A DNA stretch of 64,000 nucleotides from Bosea sp. 685 (lineage in GTDB: Bacteria; Pseudomonadota; Alphaproteobacteria; Rhizobiales; Beijerinckiaceae). The position numbers and the translations under genes are program-made. The stretch is from assembly GCF_031884435.1 (NCBI RefSeq), contig NZ_CP134779.1, forward strand, positions 1,488,001 to 1,552,000, in the 5' to 3' direction. The notes under the pieces were generated by a model, which was not told the DNA's origin, searched no databases, and was given only the letters and a program-made list of their open reading frames with translations. Positions 1 to 8,519 of this stretch are shown piece after piece. Every line of letters starts with the position of its first letter. The first letter of the stretch is position 1.

Positions 1-1
1 C

Positions 2-523
2 GAGGTCATCGCGATGATCGACGAGATTGCCTTCCAGACCAATCTGCTGGCGCTCAATGCGGCGGTGGAGGCAGCGCGCGCCGGCGATAGCGGACGCGGC
101 TTCGCCGTCGTCGCGACCGAGGTGCGCAGCCTGGCCAAGCGCTCGGCCGACGCCTCCAACGACGTCAAGAAGCTGGTCGAGGCCGCCCATGGCGACGTCA
201 AGGTCGGCGTCGGCCTGGTCGAGGAGACCTCGGCGATGTTCGAGGCCATCGTCGCCTCGGTCAATGATCTGACCGGGCTGATGAACGGCATCTCGCAGAC
301 CGCCAGGAGCCAGGCCACCGACGTCTCGGCGATCAACAACGAGATCGACGGCATCGGCACCATGGCCCATCAGAACGCGGCGCTGGTCGAGGAGACCAAT
401 GCGGCGCTGGCCCTGACCGACGAGCAGACCCGCGCGCTGACCGAGCATATCGGCCGCTTCAAGTTCCGCGAGGGCCATATCGCCGACCATGGCGAGGACC
501 TCCGGATCGCGGAAGCTGCCTGA
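2..523 (+). CDS. Methyl-accepting chemotaxis protein, C-terminal part (cut by window start)
   Basis: Only the end of the gene is present and the frame is open to the first bases. The visible part is the cytoplasmic signalling hairpin of a chemoreceptor: the tip motif ([20 protein letters not shown]) followed by [19 protein letters not shown], then a coiled-coil return arm. The tip is where CheA and CheW bind. The C-terminus (DLRIAEAA) lacks an aromatic CheR-binding pentapeptide. The ligand domain, membrane segments and true start lie outside the window. A strong terminator hairpin follows at 559-595. Confidence 0.93.
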   Translation, partial: EVIAMIDEIAFQTNLLALNAAVEAARAGDSGRGFAVVATEVRSLAKRSADASNDVKKLVEAAHGDVKVGVGLVEETSAMFEAIVASVNDLTGLMNGISQTARSQATDVSAINNEIDGIGTMAHQNAALVEETNAALALTDEQTRALTEHIGRFKFREGHIADHGEDLRIAEAA

Positions 524-558
524 GACCAGTAGCCGAACCTCAAGGCGAAGCTCTTCAC

Positions 559-595
559 GCCCCCGCTGCCGCAAGGCGGCGGGGGCGATCGTTTT
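559..595 (+). terminator. Rho-independent terminator after the chemoreceptor gene
   Basis: A 12-base-pair stem (GCCCCCGCTGCC with its complement, one G-T pair) closes on a GCAA tetraloop at 571-574 and is followed by a short T-rich tail (GATCGTTTT). It lies 35 bases after the stop codon at 523, which fits the end of that transcript. Confidence 0.8.
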
Positions 596-670
596 GCGCA
601 TGTCTTCAAACTGGTCGTTGCGCTCAGACTGGCCTTGCCCGAAGCGCGGCTGCGATGTTACGCGGGGTGT

Positions 671-746
671 GGGCCGGTAGCTCAATGGTTAGAGCTCGCT
701 GCTCATAACAGCGCCGGTGCCGGTTCGAGTCCGGCCCGGCCCACCA
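671..746 (+). tRNA. tRNA with CAU anticodon (Met or Ile2)
   Basis: A full cloverleaf can be drawn. The acceptor stem GGGCCGG (671-677) pairs with CCGGCCC (736-742). The anticodon stem CGCTG/CAGCG encloses loop CTCATAA (702-708), giving anticodon CAU. The T stem GCCGG/CCGGC encloses TTCGAGT. CCA is encoded at 744-746 after discriminator A743. A CAU anticodon can belong to elongator Met, initiator Met or the lysidine-modified Ile tRNA. The paired 1-72 position argues against the initiator. Met against Ile2 cannot be settled by eye. Confidence 0.93.
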
Positions 747-852
747 TTTCCGATCAGAGCTGCGAGCTACGACGTGGCCGCGCGGTATCGCTTCGCAGGT
801 TTTTCTCGAAGTTGTCGTTTCTGCCGACGACCCGGATTGATCCGGGCTCGAC

Positions 853-948
853 GATTATGGCGTCGACGCCGGCATGGGCCAGCTGACGGGCGATCTCGAG
901 CCCGATCCCTTTATTGGCGCCGGTGACCAGCGCGATGCGCTGATTATT
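853..948 (-). pseudogene. Remnant of a short-chain dehydrogenase (N-terminal Rossmann motif)
   Basis: Read on the minus strand, this stretch encodes QRIALVTGANKGIGLEIARQ followed by LAHAGVDAII, the first beta-alpha-beta unit of a classical SDR with its TGxxxGIG cofactor motif. The frame stays open upstream but shows no good start codon, and downstream the sequence no longer resembles an SDR (EPGSIRVVGRNDN). No Tyr-Lys catalytic part is present nearby. I read it as a decayed fragment. The rest of the gap 747-1113 holds only the palindromic repeat at 1052-1108. Confidence 0.5.
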
Positions 949-1051
949 CGACCTGGGGCGTTCCTTGAAATGAGCGTTTTCTGGAAGGCCGGGATCCGGG
1001 CGCGGGTGGGAACGATGCTCCCACCCGCCTAGAGCCGGATGATTTCATCAA

Positions 1052-1108
1052 GGAGTTAGAGCACGATCAATGCGAAAAACCGGTTCCCACTTTTCCGCAT
1101 CCTGCTCC
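1052..1108. repeat. Rhizobial-type imperfect palindrome, copy 1
   Basis: The reverse complement begins GGAGCAGGATGCGGAAAAGT and ends with ATTGATCGTGCTCTAACTCC. It matches the element at 30685-30741 at most positions and is itself an imperfect palindrome (AGAGCA...TGCTCT). It lies directly after the stop codon of the ene-reductase gene. Confidence 0.75.
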
Positions 1109-1113
1109 AGGGC

Positions 1114-2181
1114 TCACGCCGGCTCCAAAGAGGGGTAGTCGATGTAGCCCTCGGCGCCGCCGCCGGCGTAGAACAGGGGCACACGCGGCTCGTTGAGCAG
1201 GGCGCCCTGCTTGAGGCGTGCGACGAGGTCCGGGTTGGCGAGCGCCATGGTGCCCAGCGCTTCCATGTCGGCGAAGCCTGCCGCGACATCGGTCCCGACC
1301 TGCTCGCGCGAGCGGCCCGGCCGATTGACGATCAGCACGCCCCCGAAAGCCTGACGGATGTCCGCGAGGAGCGCTTCATTGCCGATGTGCAGGACGTGCA
1401 GATAGGCGATGCCGATCCTCTCGAATTCCGCCGCCAGGTAGCGGTAGAGATCGTCGTTCACGCTCCCTTCCGCGATGCCGCCCGTCGGAAGGCCGGGAGA
1501 CAGCCGGATCGCGGTCTTCCTAGGCCCTATCGCAGCGACGATCGCCTGCACGACCTCGATGGCGAACCGCGCGCGGTTCTCAAGCGAGCCGCCATAGGCG
1601 TCGGTGCGCTCATTGGCGTTGGGCGCCAGAAACTGATGCACCAGATAGCCGTTCGCGCCGTGGACTTCCACGCCGTCGGCACCCGCTTCGATCGCGCGAG
1701 CCGCGCCACGAGCAAAGTCGGCGATGGTCTGCCGCACTTCGGCGGTCGTGAGCGCGCGGGGCTCGGGAACCGGCAGCATGCCCTGCATCGTGAACATATT
1801 CTCGCCCGGCGTAATCGCCGAAGGGGCGACCGGCTGGCGATGATGCGACGTGTTCTCCGGATGCGACCTGCGGCCGACATGCATGAGCTGGACGAACAGC
1901 CGGCCGCCGGCCTCATGGACGGCATCTGTCACCCTGCGCCATCCGGCGACATGCTCGTTGGTGTAGATCCCCGGCGTGTTCAGATAGCCCTGCCCATCCT
2001 CTGACGGCTGGGTGCCTTCGGTGATCAGCAGGCCCATCGTCGCGCGCTGTGCGTAATATTCGGGCGCCAGGTCGCCAGGCGTGCCGTCGGGCTTGGCCCG
2101 GCTGCGGGTCATCGGCGCCATGGCGAGGCGATGCGGCAGTTGCAAGTTGCCGACCTTTATGGGGGACCAGACATCGGTCAT
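1114..2181 (-). CDS. NADH:flavin oxidoreductase, Old Yellow Enzyme family (ene-reductase)
   Basis: The 355-residue protein is a full-length FMN-dependent TIM-barrel ene-reductase that would reduce activated C=C bonds such as enones, maleimides or nitro-compounds with NAD(P)H. Visible motifs are MAPMTRSRA near residues 21-29, QLMHVGR near 98-104, the substrate-binding pair HGAN (His174, Asn177), and TDAYGGSLENRARF near 193-206. The usual FGRPFIANPDL segment reads LGTMALANPDL near 309-319, so the Arg that often binds FMN phosphate is replaced by Thr. It is the third gene of a minus-strand set with a DUF1857 gene and an NmrA-type gene, opposite a LysR gene, which suggests response to electrophiles or quinones. 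The natural substrate is unknown. Confidence 0.9.
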   Translation of the reverse strand: MTDVWSPIKVGNLQLPHRLAMAPMTRSRAKPDGTPGDLAPEYYAQRATMGLLITEGTQPSEDGQGYLNTPGIYTNEHVAGWRRVTDAVHEAGGRLFVQLMHVGRRSHPENTSHHRQPVAPSAITPGENMFTMQGMLPVPEPRALTTAEVRQTIADFARGAARAIEAGADGVEVHGANGYLVHQFLAPNANERTDAYGGSLENRARFAIEVVQAIVAAIGPRKTAIRLSPGLPTGGIAEGSVNDDLYRYLAAEFERIGIAYLHVLHIGNEALLADIRQAFGGVLIVNRPGRSREQVGTDVAAGFADMEALGTMALANPDLVARLKQGALLNEPRVPLFYAGGGAEGYIDYPSLEPA

Positions 2182-2221
2182 GTGAATTCTCCTTGTTGCT
2201 GGATGATGAGGGAGGCGAGGG

Positions 2222-2695
2222 TCAGAGCTTGCCTTCGGCGAGCATCTCGCGGGTGCGTTTCAGCGTGGACAGCAGGGCGGCCTTGTAGCCCTTGTCGCTG
2301 TCGAGCTGGGCCTGCTCGGCCTGTTCCTCGGGGCTGTTCGGCTCTTTGCCACGCAGTCCGAGGTAGCCGTAGAATCTGAGCTGAAGCGCGCCCGCTTCAT
2401 CCTCGAACAGCTCGTTGATGATCGCGCCTTCGCGCGGCCCGGTGGCCTGGAAGAAGGTGACCTTGTGCTGTGGTTGGAGCGTGATGATCTCGCGCAGGTC
2501 GGAACCCGCGATGGTGGCGTCACGGACGAAATGCGTCGCGCTTTCCTCCGTAACGTCGCAGCGGGTGCAGAGGCCGGGCGGGAGGAACAGGCGCGCATCG
2601 CGCGCCTTCAGCTCCAGGCCTTTCCAGGCCTGCTCGCGTGTGAGTTTGGCTTCGCCTTCCGGGTTCACCGGGACGGTAGCGGTCGAATAGATCAT
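2222..2695 (-). CDS. DUF1857 family protein (SRPBCC fold)
   Basis: The 157-residue protein begins MIYSTATVPVNPEGEAKLTR and has the REQAWKGLELKARDA segment typical of DUF1857, a START/Bet v 1-like family that makes a hydrophobic ligand pocket. A C-terminal helix (DKGYKAALLSTLKRTREML) fits the fold. No catalytic residues are known to me for the family. It sits between the NmrA-type gene and the ene-reductase gene on the same strand with short gaps, so the three are probably co-transcribed. A role in binding or processing a small lipophilic compound is inference. Confidence 0.8.
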   Translation of the reverse strand: MIYSTATVPVNPEGEAKLTREQAWKGLELKARDARLFLPPGLCTRCDVTEESATHFVRDATIAGSDLREIITLQPQHKVTFFQATGPREGAIINELFEDEAGALQLRFYGYLGLRGKEPNSPEEQAEQAQLDSDKGYKAALLSTLKRTREMLAEGKL

Positions 2696-2734
2696 GACGA
2701 TGGTCCTCGTCGGCGTGGTTGCGGTGGCAGGATG

Positions 2735-3598
2735 TCAGCCGGCGATCTGTGCGACGTAGTCGCGATAGGACCGCAACGGACGTCCGAGCAGGGTTGTCAG
2801 CCGATCGACGTCGCCGGCATCGGGGAGCATGCCGTCGCTCAGGAAGCGCTCGGCCATCAGCCGCATGTCGAAGGCCATCCAGCTCGGCATGAACTGGCGC
2901 AGATTCTGCTCGAATCCGGCGGTGTCGTTGCCGGGAAACGCGATCGTACGACCGAGGACGTCGCTCCAGATGGCGGCGGCGTCCGCTCCGGTCAGCGTGT
3001 CCGGGCCGACCAGGTTGATGCGGTTGAGCGGCAGCGGCGCGGCCGACTGTTCGCGGCGCATCAGCTCGATCGCGGCGATCTCGCCGACATCGCGGGCGTC
3101 GATCATCGCGAGGCCCTTGTCGCCGATCGGCATGGGGTAGATGCCGTAGCTGGTGACCACGTCCTTGATCGTGATCTCGTTGTCCATGAAGTAGGCCGGG
3201 CGCAGGATGGTGGCGTTGAGCCCCATCTGCTCGATCATCCGCTCGACGCCGAACTTGCCCGCGAAATGCGGCACGTTCACATAGACGTCGCTGTGGATCA
3301 CCGAGAGGTAGACGATCCGCTCGATCTTGGCCTCGCGGGCGAGATTGAGAGCGATCAGCGCCTGGGTGTACTCATCCGCGACAACCCCGTTCAGCAGGAA
3401 CAGCGTGGACACGCCGGAGAAGGCGCTGCGTAGTGCGTCGACATCGAGCAGGTCGCCTTTGACGACTTCGACGCCGGCGGGGAAGCTGGCCTTGGAGGGA
3501 TCGCGGACCAAAGCGCGCACATTGGCGCCACGGTTCACGAGCTGTTCGACGACGTTGCGGCCGACATTGCCGGTCGCGCCGGTCACGAGAATGGTCAT
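2735..3598 (-). CDS. NmrA-like NAD(P)-binding protein (atypical SDR, quinone-reductase type)
   Basis: The start at 3598 is chosen over an upstream ATG because an AGGAG sits just before it and the protein then opens directly with MTILVTGATGNVGRNVVEQL, the Rossmann motif. The 287-residue product has the NmrA/QorB look: VRDPSKASFP cofactor region, ERIVYLSVIHSD, then RPAYFMDN. Such proteins are NADPH sensors or reduce quinones. It is the first gene of the minus-strand set with DUF1857 and ene-reductase genes, divergent from a LysR gene 95 bases away. That layout is typical of LysR control of the neighbouring redox genes. Confidence 0.85.
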   Translation of the reverse strand: MTILVTGATGNVGRNVVEQLVNRGANVRALVRDPSKASFPAGVEVVKGDLLDVDALRSAFSGVSTLFLLNGVVADEYTQALIALNLAREAKIERIVYLSVIHSDVYVNVPHFAGKFGVERMIEQMGLNATILRPAYFMDNEITIKDVVTSYGIYPMPIGDKGLAMIDARDVGEIAAIELMRREQSAAPLPLNRINLVGPDTLTGADAAAIWSDVLGRTIAFPGNDTAGFEQNLRQFMPSWMAFDMRLMAERFLSDGMLPDAGDVDRLTTLLGRPLRSYRDYVAQIAG

Positions 3599-3693
3599 GG
3601 GCGTAACTCCTGGGTTGAGCCGTTTGGCTGTCCCGAATTTAGCGATCCACATTCGCGCCAATAGACGCTATATCTGGACAGACCGTCTCGTGG
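3599..3693. promoter_or_regulatory. Divergent promoter region between NmrA-type and LysR genes
   Basis: This 95-base gap must carry the promoters of both divergent genes. It contains short dyads, ATAGACGCTAT at 3661-3671 and AGACCGTCT a few bases further on. Either could be part of a LysR site, but neither is repeated elsewhere in the window, so the assignment rests on position only. Confidence 0.3.
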
Positions 3694-4596
3694 GTGGAAC
3701 GTATGGATCTGCTTGCCCTTGCCGATTTCAACTTGGTCGCCCGTCACGGAGGGTTCGGAAAAGCCTCTCGCGCCGCAGGCCGTCCCAAGGCGACCCTGTC
3801 CCGCCGCGTCGCGGAACTGGAGGGCAGCCTTGAGCTCCGCTTGTTCGAACGGGGCGCACGCGTCCTAAAGCTGACCGAGGAGGGGCGGGCGCTGTTCGAG
3901 CGGACGGGCCAGTTGCTCACCGAACTCGACGAGACGGCTGCGGCGATCGCCTCGGGTGGACATAGTCCCCGAGGAAGGTTGCGGATCAGCGCGCCCTTGC
4001 TTTTTTCCCAGACCGCGATGGGGAAGCTCGCCGCCGGCTTTGCGCTGAAATTTCCCGACGTCCGGCTCGAAGTCACGACCGAGGACCGGTCCGTCGACAT
4101 GATCGAGGAAGCCTATGACCTGGTGATCCGGGTTAATCCGGAACGGGACGAAAGCCTCATTGGGCGAATCTTCCTTCACGACCAGCTAGTGGTCGTGGCG
4201 AGCCCGAAGCTGACGCCGCCGGTCGATGGATCTGCTGCCCCGGCCGTCGTGCGAGGCCAAGGCCGACAAGCCGAAGCTTGGGACGTGACGACAGCGACAG
4301 GAAAATCCAGGATCGCGGTCAATCCGATCCTCAGCCTGGCGTCGCTTGTCATGGTCCGGGACGCCGCGCGCATGGGCGTGGGTGCCGCGCGCCTTCCCAT
4401 CTCGCTCGTAAGTCACGATCTCGCCGATGGCACTCTGGTGCGTTGGGGGGACGTCGAGGGGCCGGAGATCGCCCTGTGGGCGCTCTATCCCTCGCGCCGA
4501 CTGCTCAGCGCTCGCGTCTCAGCTTTCCTGGAGCATTTGAAGGAAGCCTTTCCTCAAGGGACACCAGACGAACTCGCTGCCTATCTCGGGCGATAA
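3694..4596 (+). CDS. LysR-family transcriptional regulator
   Basis: The 300-residue protein has the N-terminal winged helix-turn-helix of LysR proteins (LADFNLVARHGGFGKASRAA, then RPKATLSRRVAELEGSLELR) and a two-lobe effector domain. The start shown is GTG; an ATG at 3703 is equally possible and gives MDLLALADF. It is divergent from the NmrA/DUF1857/ene-reductase set and probably controls it. The NAD(P)-binding gene downstream at 4839 may belong to the same response. The effector is unknown, though an electrophile or quinone would fit the neighbours. Confidence 0.9.
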   Translation: MERMDLLALADFNLVARHGGFGKASRAAGRPKATLSRRVAELEGSLELRLFERGARVLKLTEEGRALFERTGQLLTELDETAAAIASGGHSPRGRLRISAPLLFSQTAMGKLAAGFALKFPDVRLEVTTEDRSVDMIEEAYDLVIRVNPERDESLIGRIFLHDQLVVVASPKLTPPVDGSAAPAVVRGQGRQAEAWDVTTATGKSRIAVNPILSLASLVMVRDAARMGVGAARLPISLVSHDLADGTLVRWGDVEGPEIALWALYPSRRLLSARVSAFLEHLKEAFPQGTPDELAAYLGR

Positions 4597-4838
4597 AGGC
4601 CCGTAGGGGCCACAGCCGCTCGCAGCAAGCAGCCGACACGCCAGCGCCGGCTCGATGGCGGTTAAACCGACATGCTCTTCGCCCGACGGTCAGTTTAAGG
4701 ACCCAAACTCTCTCCTATCGTTCCACCCATGAAACACTTTGTCTAAATTCGAGGGATAGTTGGCACTGATTTGGGCCGATAAAAGATGTTGGAGAAACGG
4801 CGGCCTCATTGAGAGGCTCCCCTGCCGAGGAGGCAATC

Positions 4839-5507
4839 ATGGCTAGTTCCGGGAACGACAAGATCCCCACTCCACATTCCAAGATTTTGATTCTCGGGGC
4901 GACCGGGGGCACCGGCCGCCTGATCGTCAAGGAGGCTCTGGCGCGAGGATACGATGTGACGGTCATCGTCCGCTCAGCCGAGAAAGGACGCGATCTTGGA
5001 GGTGTCAAACTCGTCATCGGCGACGCTCGCGACGAGACTGTGATGCGCGAAGCTCTCAGGGGGCGCGACGCCGTCGTCAGCGCGCTTGGGACGCCGGCCA
5101 GCCCGTTCCGCGAGGTGACCCTGCTTTCGTCCGCGACGCGCAGGCTGGTCGACGCGATGAAAAGCGAGGGTGTTACTCGTCTCGTCGCCATCACCGGGAT
5201 GGGCGCGGGCAACAGCGCCGGGCATGGTGGATTTCTCTTCGACACCCTGATCTTCCCGCTGCTGCTACGCCATGTCTATGCCGACAAGAACCGGCAGGAG
5301 GCCATCATCAAAGAGAGCGGGCTCGATTGGGTGCTGGTCCGTCCCGTCATCCTGAACAACAAGCCCGGCCGCGGCGCCGTGCGCGCCTTGGACGATCTCT
5401 CCGGCTTTCACGGCGGCAATGTCGCCCGTGAAGACGTCGCACGCTTCGTAGTGGATCAGGTTGAGGGCGAGGCGTGGCTGCGCCGCTCACCGCTCATCAC
5501 GTGGTGA
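4839..5507 (+). CDS. NAD(P)-dependent oxidoreductase, NAD(P)H-binding SDR-like
   Basis: The 222-residue protein starts at the ATG preceded by GAGGAGGCAATC, not at the upstream ATG at 4809. It carries KILILGATGGTGRLIVKEAL (Rossmann loop GATGGTG), VIVRSAEKGRD as the NADP-ribose loop, and LVAITGMGAGNSAGHGG, all features of BVR-B/NmrA-like reductases. No classical YxxxK pair is evident. The 242-base gap before it (4597-4838) separates it from the LysR gene; I see only a small hairpin just after the LysR stop codon there. It probably shares the redox theme of this island. Confidence 0.8.
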   Translation: MASSGNDKIPTPHSKILILGATGGTGRLIVKEALARGYDVTVIVRSAEKGRDLGGVKLVIGDARDETVMREALRGRDAVVSALGTPASPFREVTLLSSATRRLVDAMKSEGVTRLVAITGMGAGNSAGHGGFLFDTLIFPLLLRHVYADKNRQEAIIKESGLDWVLVRPVILNNKPGRGAVRALDDLSGFHGGNVAREDVARFVVDQVEGEAWLRRSPLITW

Positions 5508-5787
5508 ATGTCTCCACCTTCGTCGGAGATGGCCGGTGTGACGCGCTCGATCTCAGTGCCGGACATCACATGACCGCAAGGAGCGACGCCCAGTGGTAGC
5601 GGGCGTCGTCTATCGATTTGCGGAACTCAACCGACAATCGCGGCAGCACTATGCCTCGCTTTTCGGAAAATTGGCACCTTGCCGAAGGCGCCGCAGTTCG
5701 CGCCCGCGTGATTGCGGTCGAGCTCCTCATCTGGTCGGATGGTGTCGCGCACGAGAAGTGGCATAGGCCCGATAGGGAGGTCACCCC
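5508..5787. other. Intergenic region with one hairpin
   Basis: No convincing gene is present. A stem GACGCCC/GGGCGTC (5585-5591 with 5601-5607, 9-base loop) could act as a weak terminator for the upstream gene but lacks a T-run. A ribosome-binding site (GGGAGG) lies a few bases before the ATG at 5788. Confidence 0.5.
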
Positions 5788-7479
5788 ATGGCAATCGGCG
5801 ACGCTCGGCGAGAGCAGATTTTTCCGACACTGTCCGCCCTTCAGGTCGCGACGGCGCGTCGCTTTGCGAGCGGCGCTCCGCGCAGCTTTGGTCCTCGTGA
5901 GGTCATCTACGAGATCGGCGCCCGCGGCGCCCCCTCCTGGCTGTTTCTGGATGGCTCGGCTGACGCGATCCGGCGCGGCGCAGCCGGCCAGTCGTCGCTG
6001 GTCACGACCTACGGTCCCGGCCAGTTCACCGGCGAGACCAATCAGCTCTCGGGCCGTCCATCCCTGATGTCCGTGGTGGCGGGTGACACCGGCGCGGTGG
6101 CGATACCCTTTGATGCGCCGCATCTGCGTGCGCTCGTCATCGGATCGGCGGATGTCGGTGAAACGATCATGCGCGCCTTCATCCTCCGGCGCGTCATGCT
6201 GATCGAGGAAGGTCAGACCGGCGGCGCAGGGTCGATCCTGGTCGGACGCCGGGATGATCCGGGCATCGTCGAATTGTCGGGATTTCTCACCCGCAACGGC
6301 TACCCCCACACCGTCATTGCCGCATGCGAGCCGGAGGGGCGCGAACTCGTCGAACGGCTCGGCGTTGCCCCCGAAGACCTGCCGCTGATGATCTGCCCGA
6401 ACGGCACATTGCTGAGAAGCCCGAGCAATGCCGATGCCGCGTCCTGCCTCGGCATCACACCGGATCTCGATCCGAAGATTATCCATGACGTGGCGGTCAT
6501 CGGGGCCGGGCCGGCCGGGCTTGCCACTGCCGTCTATGGCGCATCCGAAGGGTTGTCCGTCCTGGTTTTGGACAGCCGCGCCTTTGGCGGCCAGGCGGGC
6601 GCGTCCGCCAGGATCGAAAACTATCTCGGCTTTCCCACCGGCATCTCCGGACAAGCCCTCGCGGGCCGGGCCTTCAATCAGGCGGCGAAGTTCGGCGCCG
6701 AACTCGCCATTCCGCTGACCGTCGGATTGCTCCGCTGTCATGGAGCGGATGCGGAAGCCCCGTTCACCCTCGAGCTCAGCAATGGTGGCACTGCGCGGTC
6801 GCGCACCATCGTGATCGCCTCGGGAGCGCGCTACCGGCGGCCCGACATTCCCAATATCGAAGAACTGGAAGGGGCCGGCGTTTCTTACTGGGCATCGCCC
6901 GTCGAGGCGCGGCTTTGTGCCGGCGAGGACGTCGTCCTGGTCGGCGGAGGCAACTCGGCGGGCCAGGCGGTTGCCTATCTCGCACCGCAGGTCAGGCATC
7001 TGCACCTGGTGGTGCGCCGCCCCCTCGAGCAGACCATGTCCCGGTACCTGATCGATCGGATCGCGGCGCTGCCCAATGTCGAACTGCATGTGGACAGCGA
7101 GATCGTCGATTTGCACGGCGACCGGGCGACAGGCCTGACCGGGACGAGGTTTCGAGACCGCCGGACAGGTGCGATCCGGGAGTGCACCTCGCGCCACCTC
7201 TTCCTGTTCATCGGTGCGGACCCCAATACGCACTGGCTCGACGGCTGTGTGGCGCTCGACGCAACGGGCTTTGTCCTCACGGGAGAGCGCGCCGGCGACG
7301 GCGAGCGGCTGCCGCTCGAAACCAATTGCCCAGGCATCTTTGCCGTCGGGGATGTGCGGGCCGGCTCGACCAAGCGGGTCGCCGCCGCCGTCGGCGAAGG
7401 CGCCGCCGTCATCTCACAGATTCATTCCGTCCTGGCACGGGACGTCGGACGCGCATTGAATGCGGTGCGGCAAGCATGA
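5788..7479 (+). CDS. Cyclic nucleotide-binding domain / thioredoxin reductase-like flavoprotein fusion
   Basis: The 563-residue protein has three parts. Residues about 15-140 resemble a CRP-type cyclic nucleotide-binding domain. Residues about 148-225 look like a thioredoxin/glutaredoxin-fold insert (SILVGRRDDPGIVELSGFL). Residues 232-563 form a two-dinucleotide flavoprotein with VIGAGPAGLATA (FAD, near 238-249) and VLVGGGNSAGQA (NADPH). The redox CxxC of true thioredoxin reductases is absent: the segment reads VSYWASPVEARLC. This is a known but poorly characterised architecture. The reductase activity and the electron acceptor are therefore uncertain. It stands alone with its own ribosome-binding site. 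Confidence 0.85.
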   Translation: MAIGDARREQIFPTLSALQVATARRFASGAPRSFGPREVIYEIGARGAPSWLFLDGSADAIRRGAAGQSSLVTTYGPGQFTGETNQLSGRPSLMSVVAGDTGAVAIPFDAPHLRALVIGSADVGETIMRAFILRRVMLIEEGQTGGAGSILVGRRDDPGIVELSGFLTRNGYPHTVIAACEPEGRELVERLGVAPEDLPLMICPNGTLLRSPSNADAASCLGITPDLDPKIIHDVAVIGAGPAGLATAVYGASEGLSVLVLDSRAFGGQAGASARIENYLGFPTGISGQALAGRAFNQAAKFGAELAIPLTVGLLRCHGADAEAPFTLELSNGGTARSRTIVIASGARYRRPDIPNIEELEGAGVSYWASPVEARLCAGEDVVLVGGGNSAGQAVAYLAPQVRHLHLVVRRPLEQTMSRYLIDRIAALPNVELHVDSEIVDLHGDRATGLTGTRFRDRRTGAIRECTSRHLFLFIGADPNTHWLDGCVALDATGFVLTGERAGDGERLPLETNCPGIFAVGDVRAGSTKRVAAAVGEGAAVISQIHSVLARDVGRALNAVRQA

Positions 7480-7525
7480 TGGAACGTGGCCTCCCCGCGG
7501 CGGTCCCTTCTCAGCCCCCGATCCA

Positions 7526-7554
7526 GCAGCCCCAACTCGAAGAGCCGGGGCTGC
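7526..7554. terminator. Possible bidirectional terminator between convergent genes
   Basis: An eight-base-pair stem GCAGCCCC/GGGGCTGC with a 13-base loop lies between the ends of two convergent genes (7479 and 7569). No T-run follows on either strand, so it is weak. Confidence 0.4.
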
Positions 7555-7568
7555 CTTGCTGCGAGGGA

Positions 7569-8399
7569 TCAGCCCTTGATGAAGGCGAGCAGGTCCGGGT
7601 TGATGATGTCCGGATGGGTCGTGCACATGCCGTGCGGCAGGCCCTCATAGATCTTGAGCGTGCCGTGCTTCACCAGCTTGGCGGCGAGCAGGGCCGAATC
7701 CGCGATCGGGACGATCTGGTCGTCGTCGCCATGCAGGATCAGGATCGGCACGTCGATCGCCTTCAAGTCCTCGGTGAAATCGGTCTCCGAGAAGGCCTTG
7801 ATGCAATCGTAATGGGCCTTGGCGCCGCCCATCATGCCCTGCCGCCACCAATTGTCGATCGCGCCCTGGGAAACCTTGGCGCCTGCCCGGTTGAAGCCGT
7901 AGAACGGGCCGGTGGGCACATCGATGTAGAACTGCGCGCGGTTGGCGACGAGCGCGGCGCGGAAGCCGTCGAAGACCTCGATCGGCAGGCCGCCGGGATT
8001 TGTCTCGGACTTCACCATCACCGGCGGCACCGCGCCGATCAGCACCGCCTTGGCGACGCGGCCGGGCTCGGCGCGGGCGACGTAGTGGGCGACCTCGCCG
8101 CCACCGGTGGAGTGGCCGATATGGACGGCGTTCCTGAGGTCGAGCGCTGTGGCGAGCTCGGCGACGTCGGCGGCATAGGTGTCCATCTCGTTGCCGGTTG
8201 CGGTCGGGGTCGAGCGGCCATGGCCGCGGCGATCATGCGCAATCACCCGGTAGCCCTGTTCGAGGAAGAACAGCATCTGGTTGTCCCAGTCATCGGCGCT
8301 GAGCGGCCAGCCATGGTGGAAGACGATCGGCTGCGCGTCCTTGGGACCCCAATCCTTGTAGTAGATCTCGGTGCCGTCACGGGTGGTGATCGTGCTCAT
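7569..8399 (-). CDS. Alpha/beta hydrolase, non-haem chloroperoxidase type
   Basis: The 276-residue protein begins [20 protein letters not shown], the standard opening of cofactor-free chloroperoxidase/arylesterase hydrolases. It has the oxyanion region [17 protein letters not shown], nucleophile elbow GHSTGG, acid [10 protein letters not shown] and base LPHGM, so the Ser-Asp-His triad is complete. Such enzymes hydrolyse esters and make peracids; haloperoxidation is a side activity. The start at 8399 excludes a long open but non-homologous upstream frame. It is divergent from the AraC/GlxA gene (about 120 bases), which may regulate it. Confidence 0.92.
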   Translation of the reverse strand: MSTITTRDGTEIYYKDWGPKDAQPIVFHHGWPLSADDWDNQMLFFLEQGYRVIAHDRRGHGRSTPTATGNEMDTYAADVAELATALDLRNAVHIGHSTGGGEVAHYVARAEPGRVAKAVLIGAVPPVMVKSETNPGGLPIEVFDGFRAALVANRAQFYIDVPTGPFYGFNRAGAKVSQGAIDNWWRQGMMGGAKAHYDCIKAFSETDFTEDLKAIDVPILILHGDDDQIVPIADSALLAAKLVKHGTLKIYEGLPHGMCTTHPDIINPDLLAFIKG

Positions 8400-8519
8400 C
8401 GTCTGGTCCCTTCGGTTGCCGGGGCGGTGGGATCGCCGCCCGCGATGTAGACGGTATAGCCGCGCCGTTGCATGCTGCCGCTTGGCGGAACCGACATTAT
8501 GCGAGGCGAAACTGACAGC

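Noticed and set aside
5618..6067. A 149-codon open frame upstream of the flavoprotein fusion
   Set aside because: It overlaps the true gene start in another frame, shows no recognisable domain and lacks a ribosome-binding site.
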